In this document: one piece after another, positions 36,126 through 42,895 of the stretch
Position numbering within the stretch: position 1 is the stretch's first letter
Layout of the letters: each line of letters opens with the position of its first letter
IMG/VR virus record: IMGVR_UViG_3300032220_000756
Span: 1 to 43,615 of that record
DNA from: a virus
DNA length: 43,615 nucleotides
Strand: one strand, 5' to 3'
Position numbers and translations under genes: made by a program
Notes under the pieces: generated by a model
What the model was told of the DNA's origin: nothing
Databases searched by the model: none
Seen by the model: only the letters and a program-made list of their open reading frames with translations

Positions 36126-36293
36126 CTAAGGTAAAAAACTGGAGATTGAAGTCACCACGGCCAACGCAAAAAGTGCAACTCCACAGATGCCTGCCAGCAC
36201 TGCATACACTGGTTCATATTCCATCCAGTGCAACTTGACCTTCTTCTTGGTGCTGCTCAACCAACGATTTTCACAAATGTTATAAGGTAACAT
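36126..36293 (-). CDS. Single-span membrane protein (55 aa)
   Basis: M-L-P-Y-N-I-C-E-N-R-W-L-S-S-T-K-K-K-V-K followed by M-E-Y-E-P-V-Y-A-V-L and a C-terminal hydrophobic helix. Reads opposite to the surrounding late genes. Function unknown. Confidence 0.55.
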   Translation of the reverse strand: MLPYNICENRWLSSTKKKVKLHWMEYEPVYAVLAGICGVALFALAVVTSISSFLP

Positions 36294-36318
36294 ATTTTAC
36301 TTTTATTATATGGGTCAC

Positions 36319-36348
36319 GGCAGACAAAAGACACTGCTGATGTCTGCC
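36319..36348. repeat. Inverted repeat
   Basis: GGCAGACA/TGTCTGCC, an 8-bp perfect stem around a 14-nt loop, in the gap between two minus-strand genes. It could end the 128-aa gene, but no T-run follows on either strand. Confidence 0.4.
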
Positions 36349-36379
36349 ACAACCGTTATGATTAGTTTTGTATTAAAAA

Positions 36380-36766
36380 CTACTTCTTCTCAACACCATT
36401 AACAAATGCTTTGGTGAATTTCTCTACATTAGATTGAAATTCTTTCACATTGTTAAGGATGGCTTCTGGTTTGAAAGATTCTTGCACTTTTGCATTGAAC
36501 TTTTTCATACCTTCCATCAACACCTGAGTGTTTTCTGCATAAGATTGACCATTGGTCACAAACTCATTGAACTTCTGAGCTGTGTGGATGATGTCTTCAG
36601 CGGCAATGGTAGGGGCTTTGAATTCGGCCACCACTTGATCGCCTTCTTTTCTTAGGCTGTACTCATACTCTTGTTGTTTGATTGTGTAGTTGAACTCGGC
36701 GATTGATTTCGCAAGTCCTAATAGGTCGGCACGGATTTCGTAGCCGTTTCTTGTTGTATTAGACAT
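36380..36766 (-). CDS. Conserved-type phage helical protein (128 aa)
   Basis: M-S-N-T-T-R-N-G-Y-E-I-R-A-D-L-L-G-L-A-K-S, which from memory resembles the start of a common small protein of marine T4-like phages (M-S-N-T-T-R-N-P-Y-E-I-R). It is helical, with Lys/Glu/Gln-rich sequence. AAAGGAG precedes the ATG. It has an early promoter and a possible hairpin behind it. Often predicted as abundant, but no role is established. Confidence 0.75.
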   Translation of the reverse strand: MSNTTRNGYEIRADLLGLAKSIAEFNYTIKQQEYEYSLRKEGDQVVAEFKAPTIAAEDIIHTAQKFNEFVTNGQSYAENTQVLMEGMKKFNAKVQESFKPEAILNNVKEFQSNVEKFTKAFVNGVEKK

Positions 36767-36820
36767 TTTATTCTCCTTTTGTGTGTGTTTGTGTCTGTGT
36801 TACACCATTGTAACTTCAAT

Positions 36821-36849
36821 AATATAACACTGCTATTTATCAAAGTCAA
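36821..36849 (-). promoter_or_regulatory. Early promoter
   Basis: TTGACT (36844-36849), 17-nt spacer, TATATT (36821-36826), for the 128-aa gene. Confidence 0.7.
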
Positions 36850-36899
36850 CAGAAAAAATGTGCGGTTGCAGCATAAAATTCTACCAAAATCACTTTGTA

Positions 36900-36907
36900 T
36901 ATAAATA
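36900..36907 (+). promoter_or_regulatory. Perfect T4 late promoter TATAAATA
   Basis: TATAAATA, 10 nt before the ATG at 36918, giving a leader of about 5 nt if T4 geometry holds. Confidence 0.7.
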
Positions 36908-36917
36908 ACAGCACATA

Positions 36918-37298
36918 ATGAATAGAATATTTGCAGTGTTATTGTTGGTGGGTATCAGTGGATGTGCAGGCATGCTGCCCAGCTTCTGGGACGACAATCA
37001 ATCCAGAGCAATCATAGATGTGCGTCAAACAGTGCGTCACATCAACTGTGCGGAACCACACTTGCCACAGGCTCAAAAAATACAGCATCAGCTGGAATGG
37101 TTTCAATTGTACAGTGAAAGCAAAGGTTATCTGCAGAAAGATGTGTTGCAACTGATCCAACCCATGCAGGCCACTGTGGAGGATTTTGTCACTCGCAGCC
37201 GTGGCACTCAAGGATCCAAAGCCTACTGCGAAACCAAAAAACAACTGCTGGACACTCAAAGCCGCATGGCAGCTCAGGCAGTTTTGGCGAGATTTTAA
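36918..37298 (+). CDS. Lipoprotein (126 aa)
   Basis: M-N-R-I-F-A-V-L-L-L-V-G-I-S-G-C with lipobox Cys16, then a helical mature domain with two further Cys (about C43 and C103). Expressed late. Anchored in a host membrane, or a virion-released lipoprotein; an o-spanin is possible from the late timing, but the protein is longer than typical Rz1 proteins and not Pro-rich. Confidence 0.7.
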   Translation: MNRIFAVLLLVGISGCAGMLPSFWDDNQSRAIIDVRQTVRHINCAEPHLPQAQKIQHQLEWFQLYSESKGYLQKDVLQLIQPMQATVEDFVTRSRGTQGSKAYCETKKQLLDTQSRMAAQAVLARF

Positions 37299-37301
37299 AC
37301 T

Positions 37302-37541
37302 ATGGAACACATTGAAAAACTGAAAGAACTCACTGGTTGTGGACACGCTTGGGCAGAACAGCGTGCTCGCACTGCCTTACAATTGGTGCAATTCCGCGAA
37401 CAGGGAGAGATCACAGATTCTGAATATCAAGAGCTGATGCAGGATCTCATACGCACAGATCAGCTGGATGCAGAAGCCACAGAGATGGAAGTCAAAGCAG
37501 CCTTGGTGGCTTGTGTGAGCATATTGGCCCAACTCACTTAA
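37302..37541 (+). CDS. Small helical acidic protein (79 aa)
   Basis: M-E-H-I-E-K-L-K-E-L-T-G-C-G-H-A-W-A-E-Q-R-A-R-T with further Gln/Glu/Ala helices. It follows the lipoprotein gene by 3 nt. Role unknown. Confidence 0.65.
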   Translation: MEHIEKLKELTGCGHAWAEQRARTALQLVQFREQGEITDSEYQELMQDLIRTDQLDAEATEMEVKAALVACVSILAQLT

Positions 37542-37571
37542 AACACCATATAATTCGCGGTGTATTACCGC

Positions 37572-37600
37572 TTGACACACCCCATCTAGCGTGTTACAAT
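37572..37600 (+). promoter_or_regulatory. Consensus sigma70 promoter (plus strand)
   Basis: TTGACA (37572-37577), 17-nt spacer, TACAAT (37595-37600). It is the best sigma70 promoter on the plus strand and precedes the nucleotidyltransferase/ligase-like block by 55 nt; a GTAAATA box follows at 37633-37639. Confidence 0.8.
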
Positions 37601-37654
37601 TAAACATATACTGTTTTTGATAGGTTTTGACGGTAAATACCTTGAAAGCTCTTT

Positions 37655-37909
37655 ATGAAAAAACAGACTAGATCCATTCTGCAGGAATTGAACCACATGT
37701 ACAGGTCCAAAGACCTGGATCATATTGTGGAAGCCAAAGGCAGCAACATCATTGAGAGCGCTATCAATTTTTTCCAAATGATCAATGAAAAGTACGATCC
37801 CGAAACTGCTCAAGAGTTGGAACGCAGATTCATCAACTCCATCAAAAACGGCGACAGCAAGAAATTCAAAATGGGAGTGAAGAAGATCCAAGAAGGTGAG
37901 AGTGACTAA
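37655..37909 (+). CDS. Small helical protein (84 aa)
   Basis: M-K-K-Q-T-R-S-I-L-Q-E-L-N-H-M-Y, then acidic helices and a Lys/Glu tail (KKIQEGESD). It is first in the module that encodes the nucleotidyltransferase and ligase-like proteins, with a 1-nt overlap. Possibly an accessory factor. Confidence 0.65.
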   Translation: MKKQTRSILQELNHMYRSKDLDHIVEAKGSNIIESAINFFQMINEKYDPETAQELERRFINSIKNGDSKKFKMGVKKIQEGESD

Positions 37910-38661
37910 TGATGCTCAAAGAAGGTGGCAACATTTTCAAAGGCTCTCAAGGTGAGTTGCTCACAGGCAGAATCAATCAAGCAGATGTGTCTCCCACAGT
38001 GAAATGGTTGGAAGGCATCACAGGACTGCCATTGCAGGATGGCATGTTGGGCACCACAGGCAAGGCTCCCACCAGCGGTGACCTGGATCTCAGTGTGGAT
38101 GAAAACAAAATCAGCAAAGACGAATTGGTGGCAAAGTTGTCTCAGTGGGCACAATCAAAAAAACAAGATCCCAAACAGTGGGTGCGCAAGAGTGGCATCT
38201 CTGTGCATTTCAAAACTCCCATTGCAGGTGATGAGAAAAAAGGTTTTGTGCAGACAGATTTTATGTTTGGAGAACCCACATGGCAAAAGTTCAGTCTACA
38301 GGGTGGCTTGACCGGCAGCGAATACAAAGGCATGGATCGTCACATACTGCTGGCCAGCATTGCCAAAGCATTGGGATATCGTTGGAGTCACAACTATGGT
38401 TTGCTGAATCGTGAGAGTAATCAGCCAGTCAGCAAAGATCCTGACAGAATTGCTCAACTGTTGTTGGGTGTGGATCACACAGCTGAAGATTTAGCGAGTG
38501 TAGAAAGCATTCATCGAATCATTCGTGGCAGATCTGATTATGAAAAATTAGTGGCAGATGCTGTGGAATCATTTGCCAAATCAGGAAAGCGATTACCTGA
38601 ACACACAGTGGAAGGCAGCAATGTGTGGTTTAGAAACATGATGAATGTGGTGGGCAGATGA
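37909..38661 (+). CDS. Nucleotidyltransferase-fold (pol-beta superfamily) phage protein
   Basis: A 250-aa protein with M-L-G-T-T-G-K-A-P-T-S-G-D58-L-D60-L-S-V-D, the Gly-rich turn followed by D-x-D of the minimal nucleotidyltransferase fold. A later V-Q-T-D-F-M-F could supply the third carboxylate. The N terminus G-G-N-I-F-K-G resembles a conserved opening in T4-like phages. It overlaps the next gene by 4 nt (ATGA), so the two are made together. Substrate unknown; it could add nucleotides to RNA or modify proteins. Confidence 0.75.
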   Translation: MMLKEGGNIFKGSQGELLTGRINQADVSPTVKWLEGITGLPLQDGMLGTTGKAPTSGDLDLSVDENKISKDELVAKLSQWAQSKKQDPKQWVRKSGISVHFKTPIAGDEKKGFVQTDFMFGEPTWQKFSLQGGLTGSEYKGMDRHILLASIAKALGYRWSHNYGLLNRESNQPVSKDPDRIAQLLLGVDHTAEDLASVESIHRIIRGRSDYEKLVADAVESFAKSGKRLPEHTVEGSNVWFRNMMNVVGR

Positions 38662-39800
38662 AATTAGTGGAATTCAAAACAATCACTGGACGTTGTGATA
38701 TATTGCTGGAAGATGCAAGAATACATCACTTGGAAGACTTTGTGCTGTGGAATGGCAGTCAAGGAGCTCGTGAAGCAGTGGCAGCACTCAGTAACATCAA
38801 TAAAAATTTAAAAAGTGTCTCAATCAAATGGGATGGTGCTGTGGGAGTGATCTTTGGAAGAAATCCCAATGGAGAATTTATATTCACAGACAAAGCAGGA
38901 TTTGTGGCCAAAAGTTATGATGGTAGAACCACCAATGCAGATGATTTGGGTGCCATGATACAAGGTCGTGCCAAAGATGTGAACAAGGCAGCGGACTATA
39001 AAGTTTTTGCTGACAAAATGAAATCAGTGTTTCCAGTGGTGGAGTCAGCCACTCCAGAAGATTTGGAAGGTTATTACAAAGCAGACATATTGTATTTTCA
39101 ACAGCCTGAATTGAAAGATAACAGATACCGATTCAAACCTAATGTGGTGACTTACAGTGTGACAGCCGACAGTGTGTTGGGCAAAAAGATTGCTCGCAGT
39201 GAAGTGGCTATTGTGATTCACAGTAAGATCAATGAACAAGGAGTCACTCAACCATTGCCAGAAGATTTGGGATTCCGAGGCAGCCGTTTGCTGGTGATGC
39301 CGCCTGTGACTGTGAGTGAACCAGTTACAGTGGACAACACTCAATTGGATCAGGTCAAAACGTTGTTAAATCAGTACAGTCGAGATATTGATTCTGTGTT
39401 GGATCGCAACAAGCTGAGTGTGATGAAAGTGTCAGACTTTGCACAAATACTGTACACCTATGTGAACAGTAAAGTGTTGAAAGGTGAGAGTGATTTGGGC
39501 CGAGATTTTGTCAAGTGGCTCACAACCACCAGTGCAGTGAGTCGCAACAAACAAGGCAAAATTGTGGATTATATCAAACAAGAAATCAAAGGATTCAATG
39601 CACTATGGAAGGTGTTTGTGGGCATACAAGCAGCCAAAGACGCAGTGATCAGTCAGCTGGACAGTCAAGGTGCTGATGTCACTGCCAGCATAAACGATCA
39701 GCCAGGTGGTGAGGGCTATGTGATACAGACAGCTCAAGGTCCAATCAAATTAGTGAACCGTGCAGGCTTTAGCAGACAGAACTTTCAACTAAATAGATAG
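38658..39800 (+). CDS. Ligase-like (DUF6267-type) protein with capsid-targeting-like N terminus
   Basis: A 380-aa protein. The N terminus M-K-L-V-E-F-K-T-I-T-G...L-L-E-D resembles the internal-head-protein targeting peptides seen elsewhere in the window. S-I-K57-W-D59-G60 resembles the ligase motif I (K-x-D-G), and K-A-D-I-L-Y and F-K-P-N-V-V-T-Y-S-V follow in the order seen in related phage proteins. Motifs IV-V are not obvious, so catalysis is uncertain. It is ATGA-coupled to the nucleotidyltransferase. A virion-packaged nucleic-acid repair pair is a hypothesis. Confidence 0.65.
   Translation: MKLVEFKTITGRCDILLEDARIHHLEDFVLWNGSQGAREAVAALSNINKNLKSVSIKWDGAVGVIFGRNPNGEFIFTDKAGFVAKSYDGRTTNADDLGAMIQGRAKDVNKAADYKVFADKMKSVFPVVESATPEDLEGYYKADILYFQQPELKDNRYRFKPNVVTYSVTADSVLGKKIARSEVAIVIHSKINEQGVTQPLPEDLGFRGSRLLVMPPVTVSEPVTVDNTQLDQVKTLLNQYSRDIDSVLDRNKLSVMKVSDFAQILYTYVNSKVLKGESDLGRDFVKWLTTTSAVSRNKQGKIVDYIKQEIKGFNALWKVFVGIQAAKDAVISQLDSQGADVTASINDQPGGEGYVIQTAQGPIKLVNRAGFSRQNFQLNR
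39789..39795 (+). promoter_or_regulatory. T4-type late promoter, 6 nt before ATG
   Basis: CTAAATA, then GATAGT, then the ATG at 39802. It overlaps the 3' end of the previous gene. Confidence 0.6.
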
Positions 39801-39801
39801 T

Positions 39802-40203
39802 ATGGTAAAAGCAACAGATTTCATGCCCATTAAAAAGATCAACATCATGGATCCAGCAGATGATCCCAATGCAGGTCTGGACAAAGAATTCAAACAGGAC
39901 ACCATGTTCAATCAGTTGGGCAAAGTGTTGGACAGCAGGGGCAATCCCAATCCCATCACTCATGTGACCACAGATGATGGTGAAAAACACCCCATCACAG
40001 CACAACAGGCAAAGGCACTGAGAGCATTGGCCACAGCAGAAAATATCAAACCAGCTGCGAAATTACAATTCACCAAGGACATTCAAACCAGTGCAGGCAT
40101 CAAAAAGTTTTTGAGTCAACCTGACACCAAGAATTATGTGAGCACTTTTGTGGACACTTATATGAAGGGTCAAACTGCCTACACACCCACTGCCAAGTAC
40201 TAA
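39802..40203 (+). CDS. Hypothetical phage protein (133 aa)
   Basis: M-V-K-A-T-D-F-M-P-I-K-K-I-N-I-M-D-P-A-D-D-P, with further acidic and Lys/Gln-rich helices. No recognisable motif. Together with its neighbours it belongs to the late block. Function unknown. Confidence 0.65.
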   Translation: MVKATDFMPIKKINIMDPADDPNAGLDKEFKQDTMFNQLGKVLDSRGNPNPITHVTTDDGEKHPITAQQAKALRALATAENIKPAAKLQFTKDIQTSAGIKKFLSQPDTKNYVSTFVDTYMKGQTAYTPTAKY

Positions 40204-40249
40204 AACACCTCAAAAATTAACTGTAAACTAAATTTTGGCATCAAATGCC

Positions 40250-40256
40250 ATAAATA
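40250..40256 (+). promoter_or_regulatory. T4-type late promoter with normal leader
   Basis: ATAAATA 56 nt before the ATG at 40313. The leader includes AAAGGAG, unlike the leaderless late genes. Confidence 0.55.
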
Positions 40257-40312
40257 CTCATAACCAATCCACTGAGCGTGGATTTGGCCATTAACGATAA
40301 AGGAGAAAAACA

Positions 40313-40771
40313 ATGGCAACACAAATAAAAGTAAACCCAACGCTAGCAAACGCCAGCAGAAGTTTCAATGGCAAAGACCTTAATGGTTTTACCATCGACT
40401 TGGCTGTGAATGCAACCAACTTTGGATCTACAGAAATGGGACCAAATGGAGCAGTTCAACAAGTACTAGCACAAATAGCAAGACAAACTACCATCGTAGG
40501 ATACTCTGCTCTTAGAGCAGACTCCGGTTCAAATGCAGGTCAATTACTTGACGTGTATGTAGAAGGCAAGTTTGGTACTGACACTTATGACGGTACTAAC
40601 TCAGAAACACTAGCAGCTCACTTGGAAGATTTAATCCAAGCATTGACAACTGCTGGAGCTAGAACCGCTGCAACTATCGCAGTATCTGGTGAATCAGCCA
40701 ACTCAGCTGGAGTAGATTTGAGTTCTGCTACAGTAACAGCAATAACTGGTTTTCCATTAATAGCTGCATAA
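40313..40771 (+). CDS. Predicted abundant virion protein (152 aa)
   Basis: M-A-T-Q-I-K-V-N-P-T-L-A-N-A-S-R-S-F, followed by Gly/Ala/Thr-rich beta sequence with no Cys or Trp. It has a strong Shine-Dalgarno sequence, its own late promoter with a 56-nt leader and a strong terminator, and a codon usage unlike its neighbours. All this suggests high expression, as for a decoration or tail-tube-type protein. From memory, similar sequences occur in marine phage virions; the exact role cannot be told. Confidence 0.7.
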   Translation: MATQIKVNPTLANASRSFNGKDLNGFTIDLAVNATNFGSTEMGPNGAVQQVLAQIARQTTIVGYSALRADSGSNAGQLLDVYVEGKFGTDTYDGTNSETLAAHLEDLIQALTTAGARTAATIAVSGESANSAGVDLSSATVTAITGFPLIAA

Positions 40772-40799
40772 TCTAGCTGATTGATAGAAACACAATCAA

Positions 40800-40829
40800 G
40801 GGCGTTCAGGAAACTGGACGCCCTTTTTT
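40800..40829 (+). terminator. Strong rho-independent terminator
   Basis: GGGCGTTCAG-GAAA-CTGGACGCCC, a 10-bp stem (one G-T) with a GNRA tetraloop, followed by TTTTTT. It ends the abundant-virion-protein gene. Confidence 0.92.
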
Positions 40830-40852
40830 AACGACTGTTAAATACCCACAAC

Positions 40853-41266
40853 ATGTATCAAGTGTATTCACTCATAGACATCACCAAAACTGATCAGCAT
40901 CGCCACAAGAGCAATGATCGCTGTGCTGTGGATCAGCAATCCAACTACAATGTGTTTGAACAGTGTCTCATGCTGAGAAGCAATGTGAACATACACAGTC
41001 GTCCAGTGGCTCTGCACAAGGATGTGAAACAATTTGCCTTTGGCAGCAGATATCAAGGCCAACAGATGGTTTGGTTCATGGAGTTTGACACAGATCAACC
41101 AGACTATATCACTGTGGAACAACTGCAGGAAGATTTCAACATGGTGCCTATGATCTCCAATCTCAAAGAAAGTATCAATATCAACAATAACATTTTTATC
41201 ACCAAAGATCCTCAGAACACAAACATAGTGTTTTATAAAAACAGTGCAGTTAAAAAAGCAGAATAG
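40853..41266 (+). CDS. Hypothetical phage protein (137 aa)
   Basis: M-Y-Q-V-Y-S-L-I-D-I-T-K-T-D and the Asn/Gln-rich middle (QQSNYNVFEQCLMLRSNVNIHSRP) resemble a conserved T4-like phage protein type that I cannot name. TTAAATA (40838-40844) lies 8 nt before the ATG. Function unknown. Confidence 0.65.
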   Translation: MYQVYSLIDITKTDQHRHKSNDRCAVDQQSNYNVFEQCLMLRSNVNIHSRPVALHKDVKQFAFGSRYQGQQMVWFMEFDTDQPDYITVEQLQEDFNMVPMISNLKESININNNIFITKDPQNTNIVFYKNSAVKKAE

Positions 41267-41269
41267 CAG

Positions 41270-41276
41270 ATAAATA
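41270..41276 (+). promoter_or_regulatory. T4-type late promoter, 5 nt before ATG
   Basis: ATAAATA, then TTAGC, then the ATG at 41282. Confidence 0.7.
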
Positions 41277-41281
41277 TTAGC

Positions 41282-41512
41282 ATGAGCGAATTAGAGAGAG
41301 AAAATTTAGAAGCACACGTGGATCTTTGCGCCGAGCGTTACAAAGCTCTGGAAGCACGTCTCACTGCTATTGAAGAAAAAGTGGCTGGGTTACATTCAGA
41401 AATGCTCAAAGGCAACTCAGGCATGATCAAAACCATCATAGTGGCCACCGGTGCCATAGTCACTGGATTGCTCAGCACCATCGTCACACTGCTGATGAAA
41501 TTCCCAGGTTAA
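41282..41512 (+). CDS. Coiled-coil plus membrane helix protein (XhlA-like)
   Basis: A 76-aa protein with an N-terminal coiled coil (R-E-N-L-E-A-H-V-D-L-C-A-E-R-Y-K-A-L-E-A-R-L) followed by one hydrophobic helix (about 48-70). The layout is that of XhlA/hemolysin-type holin accessories, and it is transcribed late. Whether it acts in lysis is inference. Confidence 0.6.
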   Translation: MSELERENLEAHVDLCAERYKALEARLTAIEEKVAGLHSEMLKGNSGMIKTIIVATGAIVTGLLSTIVTLLMKFPG

Positions 41513-41525
41513 TCCTCCAACACCA

Positions 41526-41532
41526 CTAAATA
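41526..41532 (+). promoter_or_regulatory. T4-type late promoter
   Basis: CTAAATA 23 nt before the ATG at 41556. No clear Shine-Dalgarno sequence follows. Confidence 0.55.
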
Positions 41533-41555
41533 CAGCACAACAACATTGGTTTATA

Positions 41556-41873
41556 ATGAAGATAGCTGAAATCATCACTGAAGCAGTCACTCCCATCTGG
41601 GGTCGCAAAGGCGGTCGCATGGCCAGACGCTATCGTTGCACAGCAGGCATTCGCAAAGGCAGAATAGTGGGCAATCCAGCCACCTGTACCAAACCTAAAA
41701 ATATTCAGAAATCAATCAGTTTTAGAAAAACCTTGGCTCGCAGAGGATCACAAATTGCCATCAAAGCTGGCAGAACCAAACGTTCCACAGCCAGTCGCAG
41801 AGTGAAAAGATTGAATGCACCAAGAACACGCAAATCATCCAGACCAACCAAAAGAAAGCCCATAAGAAAATGA
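41556..41873 (+). CDS. Polycationic protein with capsid-targeting peptide (105 aa)
   Basis: M-K-I-A-E-I-I-T-E-A-V at the N terminus closely resembles the T4 capsid-targeting peptide, and I-T-E-A is a candidate prohead-protease cleavage site. The rest is extraordinarily basic: Arg and Lys repeats to the C terminus, with little acid. It would be delivered to the head with DNA, as for T4 internal proteins, and could neutralise DNA or be injected. It is coupled to the next gene by ATGA. Confidence 0.75.
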   Translation: MKIAEIITEAVTPIWGRKGGRMARRYRCTAGIRKGRIVGNPATCTKPKNIQKSISFRKTLARRGSQIAIKAGRTKRSTASRRVKRLNAPRTRKSSRPTKRKPIRK

Positions 41874-42256
41874 GATTGAAAGAATTTGCACCCAACGATT
41901 ATTTGAACAAGGTTTTGAAAAAATTAGGACCCAGCAACATACGCACAGGTGCACCCATACCACAAAATGTATTACCCAAAGGACCCATCAAAAGCACCCC
42001 CACTGTGAAAAGCACAGTGAACAAAATGAACACTGCCACCAATAAAAATTTATTAAAACCTGGTGAAAAGTTACCCATACCCACAGCACCTGGCAAAGAA
42101 CAAGACATGGAGATTGTGTCAGTGGGACCTACTGATGTAAAAATGCAGAGCAAGGATCCCAAAAATCCAGGAGCTTTCACTGCCAAGAAAAAAGATTTGG
42201 ATCCGGTGATCAACAATCTCATGCAGAGATCCAGAGGACAACAGACAAACAGATGA
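41870..42256 (+). CDS. Pro/Lys-rich protein with capsid-targeting-like start (128 aa)
   Basis: M-R-L-K-E-F-A-P-N is followed by Pro-, Lys- and Thr-rich disordered sequence. It shares the K/R-E-F pattern with the 474-aa protein at 3470 (M-R-F-K-E-F). ATGA overlaps at both ends place it in an operon with the basic protein and the 72-aa gene. Function unknown, probably virion-internal. Confidence 0.6.
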   Translation: MRLKEFAPNDYLNKVLKKLGPSNIRTGAPIPQNVLPKGPIKSTPTVKSTVNKMNTATNKNLLKPGEKLPIPTAPGKEQDMEIVSVGPTDVKMQSKDPKNPGAFTAKKKDLDPVINNLMQRSRGQQTNR

Positions 42257-42471
42257 AGATCAACGAATTAATATCAGATTTTGAAATATACGTCAGCAAC
42301 GAAGAGTCTGCACTGCTGAACCGCATGCAGCACACTCAACCATTGGCAAGTTTCACAGAGCGAGAACAGTTCATCATAGAGAACATGATCCGCAAGAGCA
42401 TTGTGACCAAGATAGTCAAAAACAATCAAATACTGGTGGTGAGCAATGAAAGACCGCAAGACAGTCGCTAA
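42253..42471 (+). CDS. Small helical protein with capsid-targeting-like start (72 aa)
   Basis: M-K-I-N-E-L-I-S-D-F-E, followed by one charged helix and a short tail. The first residues fit the same N-terminal pattern. It overlaps the next gene by 26 nt. Confidence 0.6.
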   Translation: MKINELISDFEIYVSNEESALLNRMQHTQPLASFTEREQFIIENMIRKSIVTKIVKNNQILVVSNERPQDSR

Positions 42472-42871
42472 AGAAATACTCCAACTGATAGACAAAGAAA
42501 CAGACAAACTGTGTGTGCCCATACAGCAGGGCAACAGTGTCACAATCAAACACATGGTGGTGCGTGAAAGTCCACAGGGATTTTTGGTGATCAATGTATT
42601 GACGGATCAGCAAGTGGCCTGCACTTTCAGCAAAACTGCGGCAGTGGCCATTGCCAAAAGTCATGCCCGAGGCACTGTGAATTACACTGCACAAATACTC
42701 AAAATTGACAATCAAATACAGCAAAAATACAATGATTGCGTGCATTTTAAACACACCATATATTTGAGTGAGGATGAAGATCGCAAATACGCAGCAGAAA
42801 TACGCTATGATGTGGCTTGGGATGATGTGATCACGCTGAGAAGTGAACTGGATCCTTATATCTTTGACTAA
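42446..42871 (+). CDS. Hypothetical phage protein (141 aa)
   Basis: M-K-D-R-K-T-V-A-K-E-I-L-Q-L-I-D-K-E-T-D-K-L. The middle (KMVV...VLTDQQVACTFSKTAAVAIAKSHARG) and the late Y-N-D-C-V-H-F-K-H-T segment are recognisable as a T4-like marine-phage protein type from memory, without known role. Start at 42446 overlaps the previous gene. Confidence 0.65.
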   Translation: MKDRKTVAKEILQLIDKETDKLCVPIQQGNSVTIKHMVVRESPQGFLVINVLTDQQVACTFSKTAAVAIAKSHARGTVNYTAQILKIDNQIQQKYNDCVHFKHTIYLSEDEDRKYAAEIRYDVAWDDVITLRSELDPYIFD

Positions 42872-42874
42872 ATA
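42868..42874 (+). promoter_or_regulatory. T4-type late promoter
   Basis: CTAAATA 21 nt before the ATG at 42896; the leader contains AGGAAA. Confidence 0.55.
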
Positions 42875-42895
42875 AATTCATATAGGAAACAATCA

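Noticed and set aside
36319-36348. Inverted repeat as a transcription attenuator or operator for the 36126 gene
   Set aside because: No supporting promoter or T-run; kept only as a repeat of unknown function.
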